A DNA stretch of 34,387 nucleotides from Comamonadaceae bacterium. Its GTDB lineage: Bacteria; Pseudomonadota; Gammaproteobacteria; Burkholderiales; Burkholderiaceae_C. The notes beneath the pieces are model-generated. The model saw nothing but the letters and a program-made list of their open reading frames with translations. It was not told the DNA's origin and did no database searches. Below, piece by piece: positions 8,217 to 16,907 of the stretch; positions within the stretch are counted from its first letter, which is position 1, and every line of letters starts with the position of its first letter. The translations under genes and the position numbers were made by a program. The stretch covers positions 1 through 34,387 of the forward strand of contig CANGCI010000003.1 in assembly GCA_947451995.1 (NCBI GenBank), written 5' to 3'.

Positions 8217-8340
8217 TGGTGGGCCCACCAGGACTTGAACCTGGGACCAAAGGATTATGAGCAGCTTCAAGAAATAAAACCTATTGCAAATCAATAGGTT
8301 ACAAGTGATTTGCAGAGGTGTGGAAGCAAATGTGGAACTT
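8217..8340 (-). repeat. R4: tRNA(CAT) 3' fragment (8217..8261) plus conserved element-end block
   Basis: 45 nt identical to the intact tRNA; downstream block nearly identical to R2, including the 9-bp inverted repeat AACCTATTG/CAATAGGTT. Confidence 0.92.
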
Positions 8341-8346
8341 ATTAAG

Positions 8347-9117
8347 TCAATGAATATGCGTCCCACCGTTGACGTCGATGTTAGAGCCAGTCACGAATCC
8401 CGAAAGCTCTGACGACAAGAACAAACAAGCCCCCGCCATTTCACGCGTTGTGCCAACGCGCTTCAAGGGAATGGCGTCCACAATGCCTTTCAAGCGCTCT
8501 TCTGACAAGCCGTCCAACATGGGCGTTTCAATCATGGCTGGGCATATTGAATTGGCCCTAATTCCCAGCGCAGCAAATTCCCGCGCAATGCTCTTCGTCA
8601 AACTGAGCATGCCGCCTTTAGATGCTGCGTAATGCGAACCGCCCACCAGGCCACCGCCTCTCTGTGCAGCAGAAGAAGCGACATTCACAATGGTCCCTGA
8701 TTTTTTTTCGACAAATACTTTCAAAACACTCTGGCAAATGTAGAAAGCGCCTTTGAGGTTGATGTCAAACATCAAATCCAAATCTTTTTCTGCAAGCTCT
8801 AGGATGGGTATATTTCGAACTATGCCAGCAGAGTTCACCAAGCAGTCAATGGTGCCATGCAAGGCAACAACCTCACTGACCAACTTATCGCAGTCGGTCG
8901 GACTGCTGATGTCGCAACTGAATCCATGCACAGAAACTGAATTTCCAAGCTTGCTTTGAATCGATAACTTCACCGCGTTCAAAGTTTCAGCATCCATTTT
9001 CACATCGGCCACAACAACTTTGGCACCATGCTCAGCAAACAACTCAGCTGTGCCATACCCGATGCTGCGCAAGGATGCTGCGCCCAAAATCAAACAAACT
9101 TTATCTTTAAGCAACAT
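8347..9117 (-). CDS. SDR family oxidoreductase
   Basis: Start MLLKDKVCLILGAASLRSIGYG at 9117 preferred over 9264; motifs YAASKGG and NSAGIVRN. Confidence 0.87.
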   Translation of the reverse strand: MLLKDKVCLILGAASLRSIGYGTAELFAEHGAKVVVADVKMDAETLNAVKLSIQSKLGNSVSVHGFSCDISSPTDCDKLVSEVVALHGTIDCLVNSAGIVRNIPILELAEKDLDLMFDINLKGAFYICQSVLKVFVEKKSGTIVNVASSAAQRGGGLVGGSHYAASKGGMLSLTKSIAREFAALGIRANSICPAMIETPMLDGLSEERLKGIVDAIPLKRVGTTREMAGACLFLSSELSGFVTGSNIDVNGGTHIH

Positions 9118-9127
9118 AAATTTCCTA

Positions 9128-10051
9128 TCAGTGTGTGGGCGCTGGCATTTCAGTGACGGTCCATTCAAGTACCGACGAATGCTTTGGCAACCATCCCAAC
9201 TCTTGTCTGGCGCGCACTGCGCGGACTCGGCTGTTACTGCCCAAAGAGAAATAGGCCATACCAACTCCCCATTGCGACGCGGCCACTTCCGGCGCTAAGT
9301 GCTCGAGCTGAGAAAACTGAAGTCGCTGAGTGAGTGCTTGACCTAACTCCAGAAATGAGGCTTCGCCGTTGGCCGCAAAATAAAAGGCACCCGCAGGAGC
9401 TTTCTCTAAAGCCAAACAATACAGATCGACAACGTCGTCAATGTGAACGTTGGACCAAGTATTTTTTCCCTCACCCACAATTTGAACCACGCCATGCTTC
9501 ATCGCGTTGGTTACCAAGAAAGGGATTTGAACACTTGTGGTGTGAAGCCCTTTGCCAACGCCATAAATTAGGCTAGGACAAATGACCACAGATTTGACAC
9601 CTCGTGACGCCGCATTCAAAACCTTAAGGTCAATGTTGCGGCGAGATTGCTTCAGTTCATGCACAACCAAAGGTGTCGATTCGTCAAAAATCATTTCCGA
9701 CTTGATGCTGCCACGTGCATCGTCACCTACGATACTTGAACCGCTTGTATGTATGAATGGTTTTTGAGAATCCTCTATGGCTTTCAACATGACTTCGACA
9801 GACGCCGCATGGTCCGCACTTGCAGTGTTGATGACAGCATCGGCGTTGATTGCCTCACGCTCTAAAAGGGCTAGATCATCGAGATCACCCACTACAGGCT
9901 CAATACCTAGCGCAGTCAGTTGCGCAGCCTTATCAACATTTCGAACAAGGCCTCGCACAAGGCAACCATTGGCCACGAGTTTGATGGCCAAGGATCCGCC
10001 AATGAACCCACTGGCCCCAGTTAAGAAAACAGTTTTAACCTGGCTCATCAA
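9128..10051 (-). CDS. NAD-dependent epimerase/dehydratase (extended SDR)
   Basis: 307 aa, VFLTGASGFIGGSLAIKLVANG Rossmann motif. Confidence 0.85.
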   Translation of the reverse strand: MMSQVKTVFLTGASGFIGGSLAIKLVANGCLVRGLVRNVDKAAQLTALGIEPVVGDLDDLALLEREAINADAVINTASADHAASVEVMLKAIEDSQKPFIHTSGSSIVGDDARGSIKSEMIFDESTPLVVHELKQSRRNIDLKVLNAASRGVKSVVICPSLIYGVGKGLHTTSVQIPFLVTNAMKHGVVQIVGEGKNTWSNVHIDDVVDLYCLALEKAPAGAFYFAANGEASFLELGQALTQRLQFSQLEHLAPEVAASQWGVGMAYFSLGSNSRVRAVRARQELGWLPKHSSVLEWTVTEMPAPTH

Positions 10052-11943
10052 GTCCCAAATCCTGTTGAAAGTCCTGGAATAGCCGCCACGATGGCAGTTC
10101 CCACAACGAGAGACAAGATATAGCCCAGAATTGGCTTCATGCCCTTGCTAGGACTGACTCGGCTGATAGCACACGCTGCGTAATAGCCCACGCCAAATGG
10201 CGGTGCAAACAAACCAATGCCCATGGCCAAAACAACCACCATGGAGTAATGAACATCATTGATGCCAAATTGCTTTGCTATGGGAAACAGCAAGGGGCCA
10301 AACACCACAATGGCAGGAATGCCTTCCAGCACGCTACCCAAGATGATGAAGGCGATGATCGAAACAATCATGAATCCATTGGCGCCGCCTGGTAACTGAG
10401 ACATGGCCATGGCCAATTGACGCGAAAAGCCGGACTGCGTCAACGCCCATGCCATGCCAGTAGCTGTACCGATAATTAACAAAATGGCCCCCGACAATGC
10501 AGCAGTGTCTACAAGCGCCGGCCACAGCTTTCTGTAATCCAACTGTCGATACAAGAACGCACCAGCTAATATGGCGTAGGCAATGCCAATGGTAGAGACT
10601 TCAGTGGCGGTCGCCACACCCTCCACCACCGCAGCGCGAATGATGAATGGCAGTGCCAACGCCGGACTCGCAATTAGAAATGCACGTCCGATTTCGGGCC
10701 AACTGGCACGCACAACGCCCGTCATCTCAACTTTACGATTTCGCAGCCAAATCACAAAACAAAGCAATGCAGCCAATACAAGTGCAGGCACCAAGCCACC
10801 AGAAAACAAAGCCGCAATGGAAATACCGGTCACAGAGCCAATGGTAATTAGCACAATACTCGGGGGAATGGTTTCAGTTTGTGCGCCAGTAGCAGCAAGC
10901 AAAGCGACCATCTCACCTTCATCCACACCTTGTTTGCGCATTTCAGGGAAAAGCACAGGTGCAATAGCGGCCATATCAGCGGCCTTGGAACCTGAAATAC
11001 CAGACACCAGGTACATGCCACCAACCAATACGTAAGACAAACCACCCCTTACATGGCCTAACAAGGAGGCCAAGAAACGCACCATAGCCTTGGCCATGCC
11101 GCTCAACTCAAGCACTACACCCAAGAACACAAACAAAGGCACGGCCAATAAGACCAAATGCGACATGCCTTCATCCATGCGTCCCACAATGACACTGGTT
11201 GGTTTTGAGGTGGTCAACGCGATATAGCCAAAAGTAGCCAAACCGAATGCGAATGCGATGGGCACGCCCGTCAAAACCAAGATGGCGACGATGACCACAA
11301 AGAAAATGAACAAGTTCAAATTGCCCAAATCTTGAAACAAGGGGGTCATGGCATACAAAACACCCACGGAAACTACAGCAATTCCAATGGCTGTCAGCAA
11401 GCGCTTCAAACTGCTTTCTTCTGCAAACTTCAAAACAGCGCTGATGCCCATTAGAAAAATACCCACTGGCAGCGCAGAGGCGCGCCAAGCATTTGAAATC
11501 TCTAATGATGGTGAGGTGACGATGGCTTCATCAATCGCAAACTCTAATGCTGGATGGCCCACCAAGACCAGAAATGTGGCACCGGCCACCACGCCCAATA
11601 AATCAAAAAACACCCGTTTCTCTGGCGATGCCAAATCGACCAAGGCCGTCATGCGCATATGCGCCGAGCGTCTAAAGGCAATCACTGCACCTAACATTGC
11701 CAGCCACAAGAACATCACTGAAGCCAATTCATCAGACCAAGTGAGCGGACGGTGCAATGCATACCGACTGACCACTCCGCTGAAAAGCACAATGATTTCT
11801 AAGAAAACCAAAATGGCTGCAGGCACTTCTGTCACGAATTCCAATGCAGCTTCTAGCTTTGCAACAATGCGCAACCATGCGCTGTTTTGCTGCGCTGCCC
11901 TTTTTGACGCATCTGCGTCCTGTGTGTGAGCTGACGTATCCAA
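10048..11943 (-). CDS. TRAP transporter permease, fused small (DctQ) and large (DctM) subunits
   Basis: 631 aa; N-terminal DctQ-like (RYALHRPLTWSDELASVMFLWLAMLGAVIAFRR) followed by DctM-like (GVPIAFAFGLATF...GMYLVSGISGSKAADMAAIAP). Confidence 0.9.
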   Translation of the reverse strand: MDTSAHTQDADASKRAAQQNSAWLRIVAKLEAALEFVTEVPAAILVFLEIIVLFSGVVSRYALHRPLTWSDELASVMFLWLAMLGAVIAFRRSAHMRMTALVDLASPEKRVFFDLLGVVAGATFLVLVGHPALEFAIDEAIVTSPSLEISNAWRASALPVGIFLMGISAVLKFAEESSLKRLLTAIGIAVVSVGVLYAMTPLFQDLGNLNLFIFFVVIVAILVLTGVPIAFAFGLATFGYIALTTSKPTSVIVGRMDEGMSHLVLLAVPLFVFLGVVLELSGMAKAMVRFLASLLGHVRGGLSYVLVGGMYLVSGISGSKAADMAAIAPVLFPEMRKQGVDEGEMVALLAATGAQTETIPPSIVLITIGSVTGISIAALFSGGLVPALVLAALLCFVIWLRNRKVEMTGVVRASWPEIGRAFLIASPALALPFIIRAAVVEGVATATEVSTIGIAYAILAGAFLYRQLDYRKLWPALVDTAALSGAILLIIGTATGMAWALTQSGFSRQLAMAMSQLPGGANGFMIVSIIAFIILGSVLEGIPAIVVFGPLLFPIAKQFGINDVHYSMVVVLAMGIGLFAPPFGVGYYAACAISRVSPSKGMKPILGYILSLVVGTAIVAAIPGLSTGFGT

Positions 11944-12013
11944 GGGGGCGTCTCCAAACGTAAAAAAGAGGAGCCGGCCCTAGGGGACGGCTCCGAACAG
12001 AACTTACAAAAAC

Positions 12014-13063
12014 TTAGGCCATTTTTCCGGCGTACTTTTCAAGGATGGTCCATGTTTCTGGACCAAACTTTTTCTGCCATTCAGCAAAGTAACCTGCTTT
12101 TTGCAAAGCTTCGCGGAAAGGCTTGGTGTCAACACGATTGAACTGCATGCCTTGACCTTTGAGTTTTGTCTCAAGCGACGCATTCAAGACATCATGTACA
12201 TTTCGCTGTTTCGAAACATTGGCATCGATGATTTTGGTTGCCAATGCTCGCAAATCTTCTGGCAGAGCATTCCAGTTCTTTTTGTTACCCACCAATGCAA
12301 AGTACTCCCACATGTGGGATGTCAATGAGCAGTATTTTTGAACTTCGTACAACTTGACAGCATCGATGGTGGGCAATGCATTTTCTTGACCATCCACCAC
12401 CTTGGTTTGCAAGGCTGTGTACAACTCTCCAATTGGCACTGTTGCAGGTGATGCGTCCAGGCCCTTGAACATCGAAGTCCAGAGGGGTGTGGCAGGCACT
12501 CGAATTTTCATGCCTGCCAAATCTTTCGGTGAATTGATCGGTTTTGTGGAATGCGTAATTTGACGGAAACCGTGATCGAACACATGACCCACTTGCACCA
12601 AGTTCACCTTGTCAAAGGCGCCGCGAATGTGGTTGCCCAAATCCCCATCCATGGCTTTCCACACTGTGGCGTAGTCAGGGAATGCAAACGCAATAGAGTT
12701 GATGGCTGCAGTGGGCGTAAGGTTGCCGTAAATGGAGCCTGCAGTACATACAAAATCAATTGCGCCTGAACGAACTTGCGACAAGGTGTCAGTGTCGCTG
12801 CCCAATTGACCGCTTGGATAGACCTCAATGTTCAAGCGACCATTGGATTCTTTCAAAATTTCAGCACAAGCGGCTTTCAAGGCCACTGGTGTTGGATGGC
12901 TTTCCGGCAATGTAATCGCAATTTTCAAATTGAATTTGCCAGCACCTTGTGCCAAAGCAATGCTTGGTACAACCGAAGCTGCTGCCACGCTTGCCATCAC
13001 TTTCAATGCGCCGCGACGACCGGCTTGTGTTGTGGCCATTTCGCCATTCAGGGTTTGATTCAT
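12014..13063 (-). CDS. TRAP transporter substrate-binding protein (DctP family)
   Basis: 349 aa; signal with RR; LGSDTDTLSQVRSGAIDFVCT...KIRVPATPLWTSMFKGLDASPATVPIGELYTALQTKVVDGQENAL. Confidence 0.92.
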   Translation of the reverse strand: MNQTLNGEMATTQAGRRGALKVMASVAAASVVPSIALAQGAGKFNLKIAITLPESHPTPVALKAACAEILKESNGRLNIEVYPSGQLGSDTDTLSQVRSGAIDFVCTAGSIYGNLTPTAAINSIAFAFPDYATVWKAMDGDLGNHIRGAFDKVNLVQVGHVFDHGFRQITHSTKPINSPKDLAGMKIRVPATPLWTSMFKGLDASPATVPIGELYTALQTKVVDGQENALPTIDAVKLYEVQKYCSLTSHMWEYFALVGNKKNWNALPEDLRALATKIIDANVSKQRNVHDVLNASLETKLKGQGMQFNRVDTKPFREALQKAGYFAEWQKKFGPETWTILEKYAGKMA

Positions 13064-13098
13064 TTTGTGTCTCCAGTTAATTTAGGTCGGTGTATCAA

Positions 13099-13521
13099 TC
13101 AAAAAACGTTGGGTTGGTGCACTTCGATGCAATGACCATCTGGGTCATATAAAAACACTTGGTGCCAACCAGGAATGGCCCAGCAGCCGTAATCTGCGTA
13201 CCGAATGCCTAAGGCATCGCACTTGCGCATAAAGCCTTGAATGTCGTCAGTACGAAAGCAGAAGTGGCCGTGTCCCATCGGGTTCACAAACTTCTTCATC
13301 TTGAAACCAGTGTCCAGATCACGCTCTGACCAGTGGAATTCAATGTCACCATCAGTCAAAAAGTCGACCTTACCGGTGTAAGCGCGGTCATCGCGCTGAC
13401 GGCTAATGACGGTGTGCTCGTTGTCCGTGATCGTTCCCAGCTCAAACAAGGTTTTGTAAAACTTGGTCAAACGGGATAAGTTGTCGGTACAAATGTTCAT
13501 GTGGTGAAACTTGAATTCCAT
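13099..13521 (-). CDS. VOC family protein
   Basis: 140 aa, HHMNICTDNLSRLTKFYKTLF...HFCFRTDDIQGFMRKC...FLYDPDGHCIEVHQ. Confidence 0.85.
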   Translation of the reverse strand: MEFKFHHMNICTDNLSRLTKFYKTLFELGTITDNEHTVISRQRDDRAYTGKVDFLTDGDIEFHWSERDLDTGFKMKKFVNPMGHGHFCFRTDDIQGFMRKCDALGIRYADYGCWAIPGWHQVFLYDPDGHCIEVHQPNVF

Positions 13522-13733
13522 AGCGCTTTCTTTCAGTTAGGTTGTTTTTTTCACCTTCAAAAGGCCCTTCAAAGGACCTCCTGTTTCAGTGTTCTGGGAG
13601 CTTTTTCTCAGCTCTGGGTTGAAGATAAACCAAACCACATATGAAGTAAACAATTCGCCAATGAAATTTAATAAGTGTTATCCCTAGTTTTTTCCGCCTT
13701 AAATTTATCAAACCACACTTTATTGAATTACCT

Positions 13734-13751
13734 ATGAATGGTACGATTCAT
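13734..13751. promoter_or_regulatory. Inverted repeat immediately upstream of the MaoC-like gene
   Basis: ATGAAT-ggtacg-ATTCAT. Confidence 0.35.
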
Positions 13752-13753
13752 TT

Positions 13754-14620
13754 ATGGAAATAATTGAAGAAGATGCACCTTTGGTGCTAGCCCCCTCCAC
13801 TAGCAGCGTTCGTACAGAAATCTGCAGCATTGCTTCGGTCAGAAGAGTTGCGGCCATGCTCGACATCGAACCCGACACCATCGCAGAGGGTGACCCTTTG
13901 CCAAGAGGTTGGCAATTCATCTTGATGGCAGCAGACACGCGTCGTTCGTCACTCCGTGCTGATGGTTTTCCAGGGCTTGGCGTGACCATGCCAGACCTTG
14001 GTTTGCCACGATTGTTGTTAGGCAGCAGATCAGTTGATTACCTCAAAGACATTCCCATTAGCGCCAGTCTCATTCGCCAGAGTGCGATTAAAGACATCAC
14101 TCAAAAAATGACCAAGTCAGGACCGATGGCTGTCGTGTCTATTCAACATGAGTTGCGCTTAAAAGAATCAGTTCAAGCCGCACTGATCGAGACACAAACC
14201 TATTTGCTACTGCCAGCAACGAAAGGCGCCCCAGCATCCAATGCTTCCGATTACGCCGGGCCGATCAAAGGGCATGTCATGAAGACGGTTGTGCCCGATG
14301 AGACCTTCCTCTTTCAATATTCAGCACTTGGCTTTAACTCACACAAGATTCACATTGACAGAGCACACGCCAGAAACGTGGAAGGCTTTCCCGACCTGAT
14401 CGTGAATGGCGGCCTGGTCACCTTGCTTTTGACTGAATTTTTGCGAAATGAAATTGGTGTGAAGCCGTCCGCATTGCGAGTTCGCCACATGGCGCCGCTT
14501 TACTGCGGCAGTCCCATCACCATGGTGGCCAATCAAGTGGATTCGAAATGGCACCTGCAAGCCTTCGACAACCGATCAATTCTGAGTGTAGACATGGAAG
14601 TAGAAACTCATGACCTTTAA
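13754..14620 (+). CDS. MaoC/HTD2-like acyl-CoA hydratase (FAS1-like dehydratase domain family)
   Basis: 288 aa; FLFQYSALGFNSHKIHIDRAHARNVEGFPDLIVNGGLVTLLL resembles the mesaconyl-C4/itaconyl-CoA hydratase family; next to a CoA-transferase. Confidence 0.7.
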   Translation: MEIIEEDAPLVLAPSTSSVRTEICSIASVRRVAAMLDIEPDTIAEGDPLPRGWQFILMAADTRRSSLRADGFPGLGVTMPDLGLPRLLLGSRSVDYLKDIPISASLIRQSAIKDITQKMTKSGPMAVVSIQHELRLKESVQAALIETQTYLLLPATKGAPASNASDYAGPIKGHVMKTVVPDETFLFQYSALGFNSHKIHIDRAHARNVEGFPDLIVNGGLVTLLLTEFLRNEIGVKPSALRVRHMAPLYCGSPITMVANQVDSKWHLQAFDNRSILSVDMEVETHDL

Positions 14621-15815
14621 AGCATTGGCTGGCATTCGTGTCTTAGACCTCACCAGTGTTGTGGTGGGTCCTGTTTGCACATGGCGCTTGGGGCAATACG
14701 GCGCAGAAATCATCAAAGTAGAAAATCCTGAAGGCGACCTGATGCGTGGACTGGGTGGCCAATCCCCTACTGGCCAGCACTCTGGCGCCTACTTGCACTT
14801 GAACCGAGGAAAACGCAACATTTGCCTCGACCTCAAAAAAGAAGGTGCGATGGAGGTCATGAATCGTTTGATCGAATCAGCTGATGTGATTGTGGCCAAC
14901 ATGCGGCCACAAGCTTTGAAAAAATTGGGTATTGATTCAGAAACAGTTCGAAACAAATACCCTAACAAAATTTACTGTTTGATCACAGGCTACGGCACTG
15001 ACGGCCCCTACGCAGGTATGCCTACATACGATAGTGTGGTCCAAGGTGTAACAGGAATGGCTGGCTTGTTTTTACAACGCGATGGTCAGCCCAACTACGT
15101 CCCGATGCTGATTTGCGATCACGTGGCCGGTGAAATTTCTGCGGGTGCTATTTTGGCGGCCATTGCCGAGAGAAATGTAAGCGGCAAAGGTTGCAGCATT
15201 GAAGTGCCTATGTTCGAAACCATGGCCACATTTGTTTTGCAAGAACACTTAGCAGCACAAAGTTTTGATCCGCCTGTTGGCCCTGTTGGTGATTTGCGCT
15301 TATTGAGTCCGCACAACAAACCTGTTCAAACTGGTGATGGTTGGATTTCATTTACGGTCAATACAGACCCGCAAGTGCGCGCGTTTTTGACAGTGACAGG
15401 ACGAAATGACTTGCTCAGCGATGAGCGTTTTAACTCTGTTGCTGCACGCGCTACTAACGTGAAAGAATGGTTTGCCATTCGTGGTGCGCCACTGACACAT
15501 AAATCAACGCAAGAATGGCTTGACTTACTCCAGTCGGCAGACATCGCAGCACAAGCTTGCCACACGCTGGCAACACTTCCGAACGACAAACACCTCAAGG
15601 CTGTGGGCTTGATTCAGTATGAAGATCACCCAACGGAGGGTAAGACTGCAGCCATTCGATCATCTATCAAAGTTGACAGTGCGCATCCTCAACTTCGGGA
15701 ACCATCGCAACCCAAAGGTTGGGAAACACGCAAATTATTAGAAGAAATGGGCTACTCAACGGATGAAGTGGCAGTACTCTTTGCAAAAGGTTCTGCAGTG
15801 ACTGCTGCTATTTAA
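14610..15815 (+). CDS. CaiB/BaiF family (type III) CoA-transferase
   Basis: 401 aa; LAGIRVLDLTSVVVGPVCTWRLGQYGAEIIKVENPEGDLMRG, LNRGKRNICLDLK. Confidence 0.93.
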   Translation: MTFKALAGIRVLDLTSVVVGPVCTWRLGQYGAEIIKVENPEGDLMRGLGGQSPTGQHSGAYLHLNRGKRNICLDLKKEGAMEVMNRLIESADVIVANMRPQALKKLGIDSETVRNKYPNKIYCLITGYGTDGPYAGMPTYDSVVQGVTGMAGLFLQRDGQPNYVPMLICDHVAGEISAGAILAAIAERNVSGKGCSIEVPMFETMATFVLQEHLAAQSFDPPVGPVGDLRLLSPHNKPVQTGDGWISFTVNTDPQVRAFLTVTGRNDLLSDERFNSVAARATNVKEWFAIRGAPLTHKSTQEWLDLLQSADIAAQACHTLATLPNDKHLKAVGLIQYEDHPTEGKTAAIRSSIKVDSAHPQLREPSQPKGWETRKLLEEMGYSTDEVAVLFAKGSAVTAAI

Positions 15816-15834
15816 TTGTTAGCTCAATAACCGG

Positions 15835-16674
15835 CTAGGCGAAGGGCGAACTTTTGGCAGTTCCGCCCACTTTGGACGAGACTGCACGTGCCGCTAGGCC
15901 CAATGCCGCGGTTACTTCTGGAATAGATTTCCGTTGATTTTGATCAATGCGCTCTGCATAAGGCACAGTCAAAGCAGCGAGCGCTCTTCCTTGTGTATCC
16001 AAAATGGGAAAACTAACAGCATACAAACCACGCACTTGCACGCTTGGGATAGATTCGAAACCAACTTTTCGAATCGTCTCCAAAATGGTATTGATCTGAG
16101 GGTCAGAGTGCTCGGGGCGTCTTTGCACCGACTCTTCAAGCCATAGCTTAGAAGTTTCTGGTGTTTGAAAAGCCACAAGAACTCGTCCAGATGCAGAGAT
16201 AAGGACATCTAACTCTGAACCAGTACGCACACTGAATCCCATGCCACTAGGCGCATCCACTTTAGCCAAGACCAATTGTTTGCCTTGAGAATAAACGGTC
16301 AAATGGCAAGACTGATCTAAATCTTTGGCCAGTCTTTGCATGACTGGCAATGCTTCGGCCAACAAACGCTGCGTGGGGGGACTAATATGCGCCAACTCGA
16401 AGAGCTTGGTTGTAATAGCGTATGAGTTTTCATCAACTTGCGAAACATAGTTGCGATCGACCAAGCAATTCACCATTCGGTAAATTTCACTGACGCTTCT
16501 ATCAAGGCTTTTTGCTATCTCTTTTTGGCTTAAAGCGCGGTCACTTTTGCAAAGCATTTCAAGAATATCAAGACCTTTTTCTAGCGCCGGTGCGGAGTAA
16601 ACCCTACGTTCTGATTCACCCGCGTCATCTTGAGTCTTCAATTGTTTAGCCATTCTGAATTCACCAATAAACAA
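15835..16674 (-). CDS. IclR family transcriptional regulator
   Basis: 279 aa; YSAPALEKGLDILEMLCKSDRALSQKEIAKSLDRSVSEIYRMVNCLVDRNYV; alternative start MAKQ at 16653. Confidence 0.9.
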   Translation of the reverse strand: MFIGEFRMAKQLKTQDDAGESERRVYSAPALEKGLDILEMLCKSDRALSQKEIAKSLDRSVSEIYRMVNCLVDRNYVSQVDENSYAITTKLFELAHISPPTQRLLAEALPVMQRLAKDLDQSCHLTVYSQGKQLVLAKVDAPSGMGFSVRTGSELDVLISASGRVLVAFQTPETSKLWLEESVQRRPEHSDPQINTILETIRKVGFESIPSVQVRGLYAVSFPILDTQGRALAALTVPYAERIDQNQRKSIPEVTAALGLAARAVSSKVGGTAKSSPFA

Positions 16675-16734
16675 GTTTTTTTACTGGAGCAATCATAACG
16701 GGCTGGACAGCGGCTTCAAGCTCTAACGGTTCTC

Positions 16735-16770
16735 CCAAAACAAAACCCCCGACATTTCTGAAGGGGGTTT
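16735..16770 (-). terminator. Rho-independent terminator of the tRNA(CAT) gene
   Basis: Minus strand AAACCCCC-loop-GGGGGTTT followed by TGTTTTG. Confidence 0.75.
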
Positions 16771-16777
16771 GATGTAT

Positions 16778-16854
16778 TGGTGGGCCCACCAGGACTTGAA
16801 CCTGGGACCAAAGGATTATGAGTCCTCTGCTCTAACCAACTGAGCTATAGGCCC
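16778..16854 (-). tRNA. tRNA with CAT anticodon (tRNA-Ile2 or elongator tRNA-Met)
   Basis: GGGCCTATAGCTCAGTTGGTTAGAGCAGAGGACTCATAATCCTTTGGTCCCAGGTTCAAGTCCTGGTGGGCCCACCA, full cloverleaf with encoded CCA. Confidence 0.95.
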
Positions 16855-16907
16855 TTGGGCGCTGATTGTACTTTGCCCAAAAGCCTCTCTTAGAGCGTCA
16901 GCGGCCT

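Noticed and set aside
190-8340. Repeats considered as a CRISPR array or a miniature transposon family
   Set aside because: Only four copies, spaced by 0.9-6 kb, each anchored on tRNA sequence and in tRNA orientation; attachment-site origin explains them better.
11348-11929. 193-aa plus-strand ORF
   Set aside because: Antisense to the TRAP permease; Lys/Thr/Asn-rich reverse image of a hydrophobic protein.
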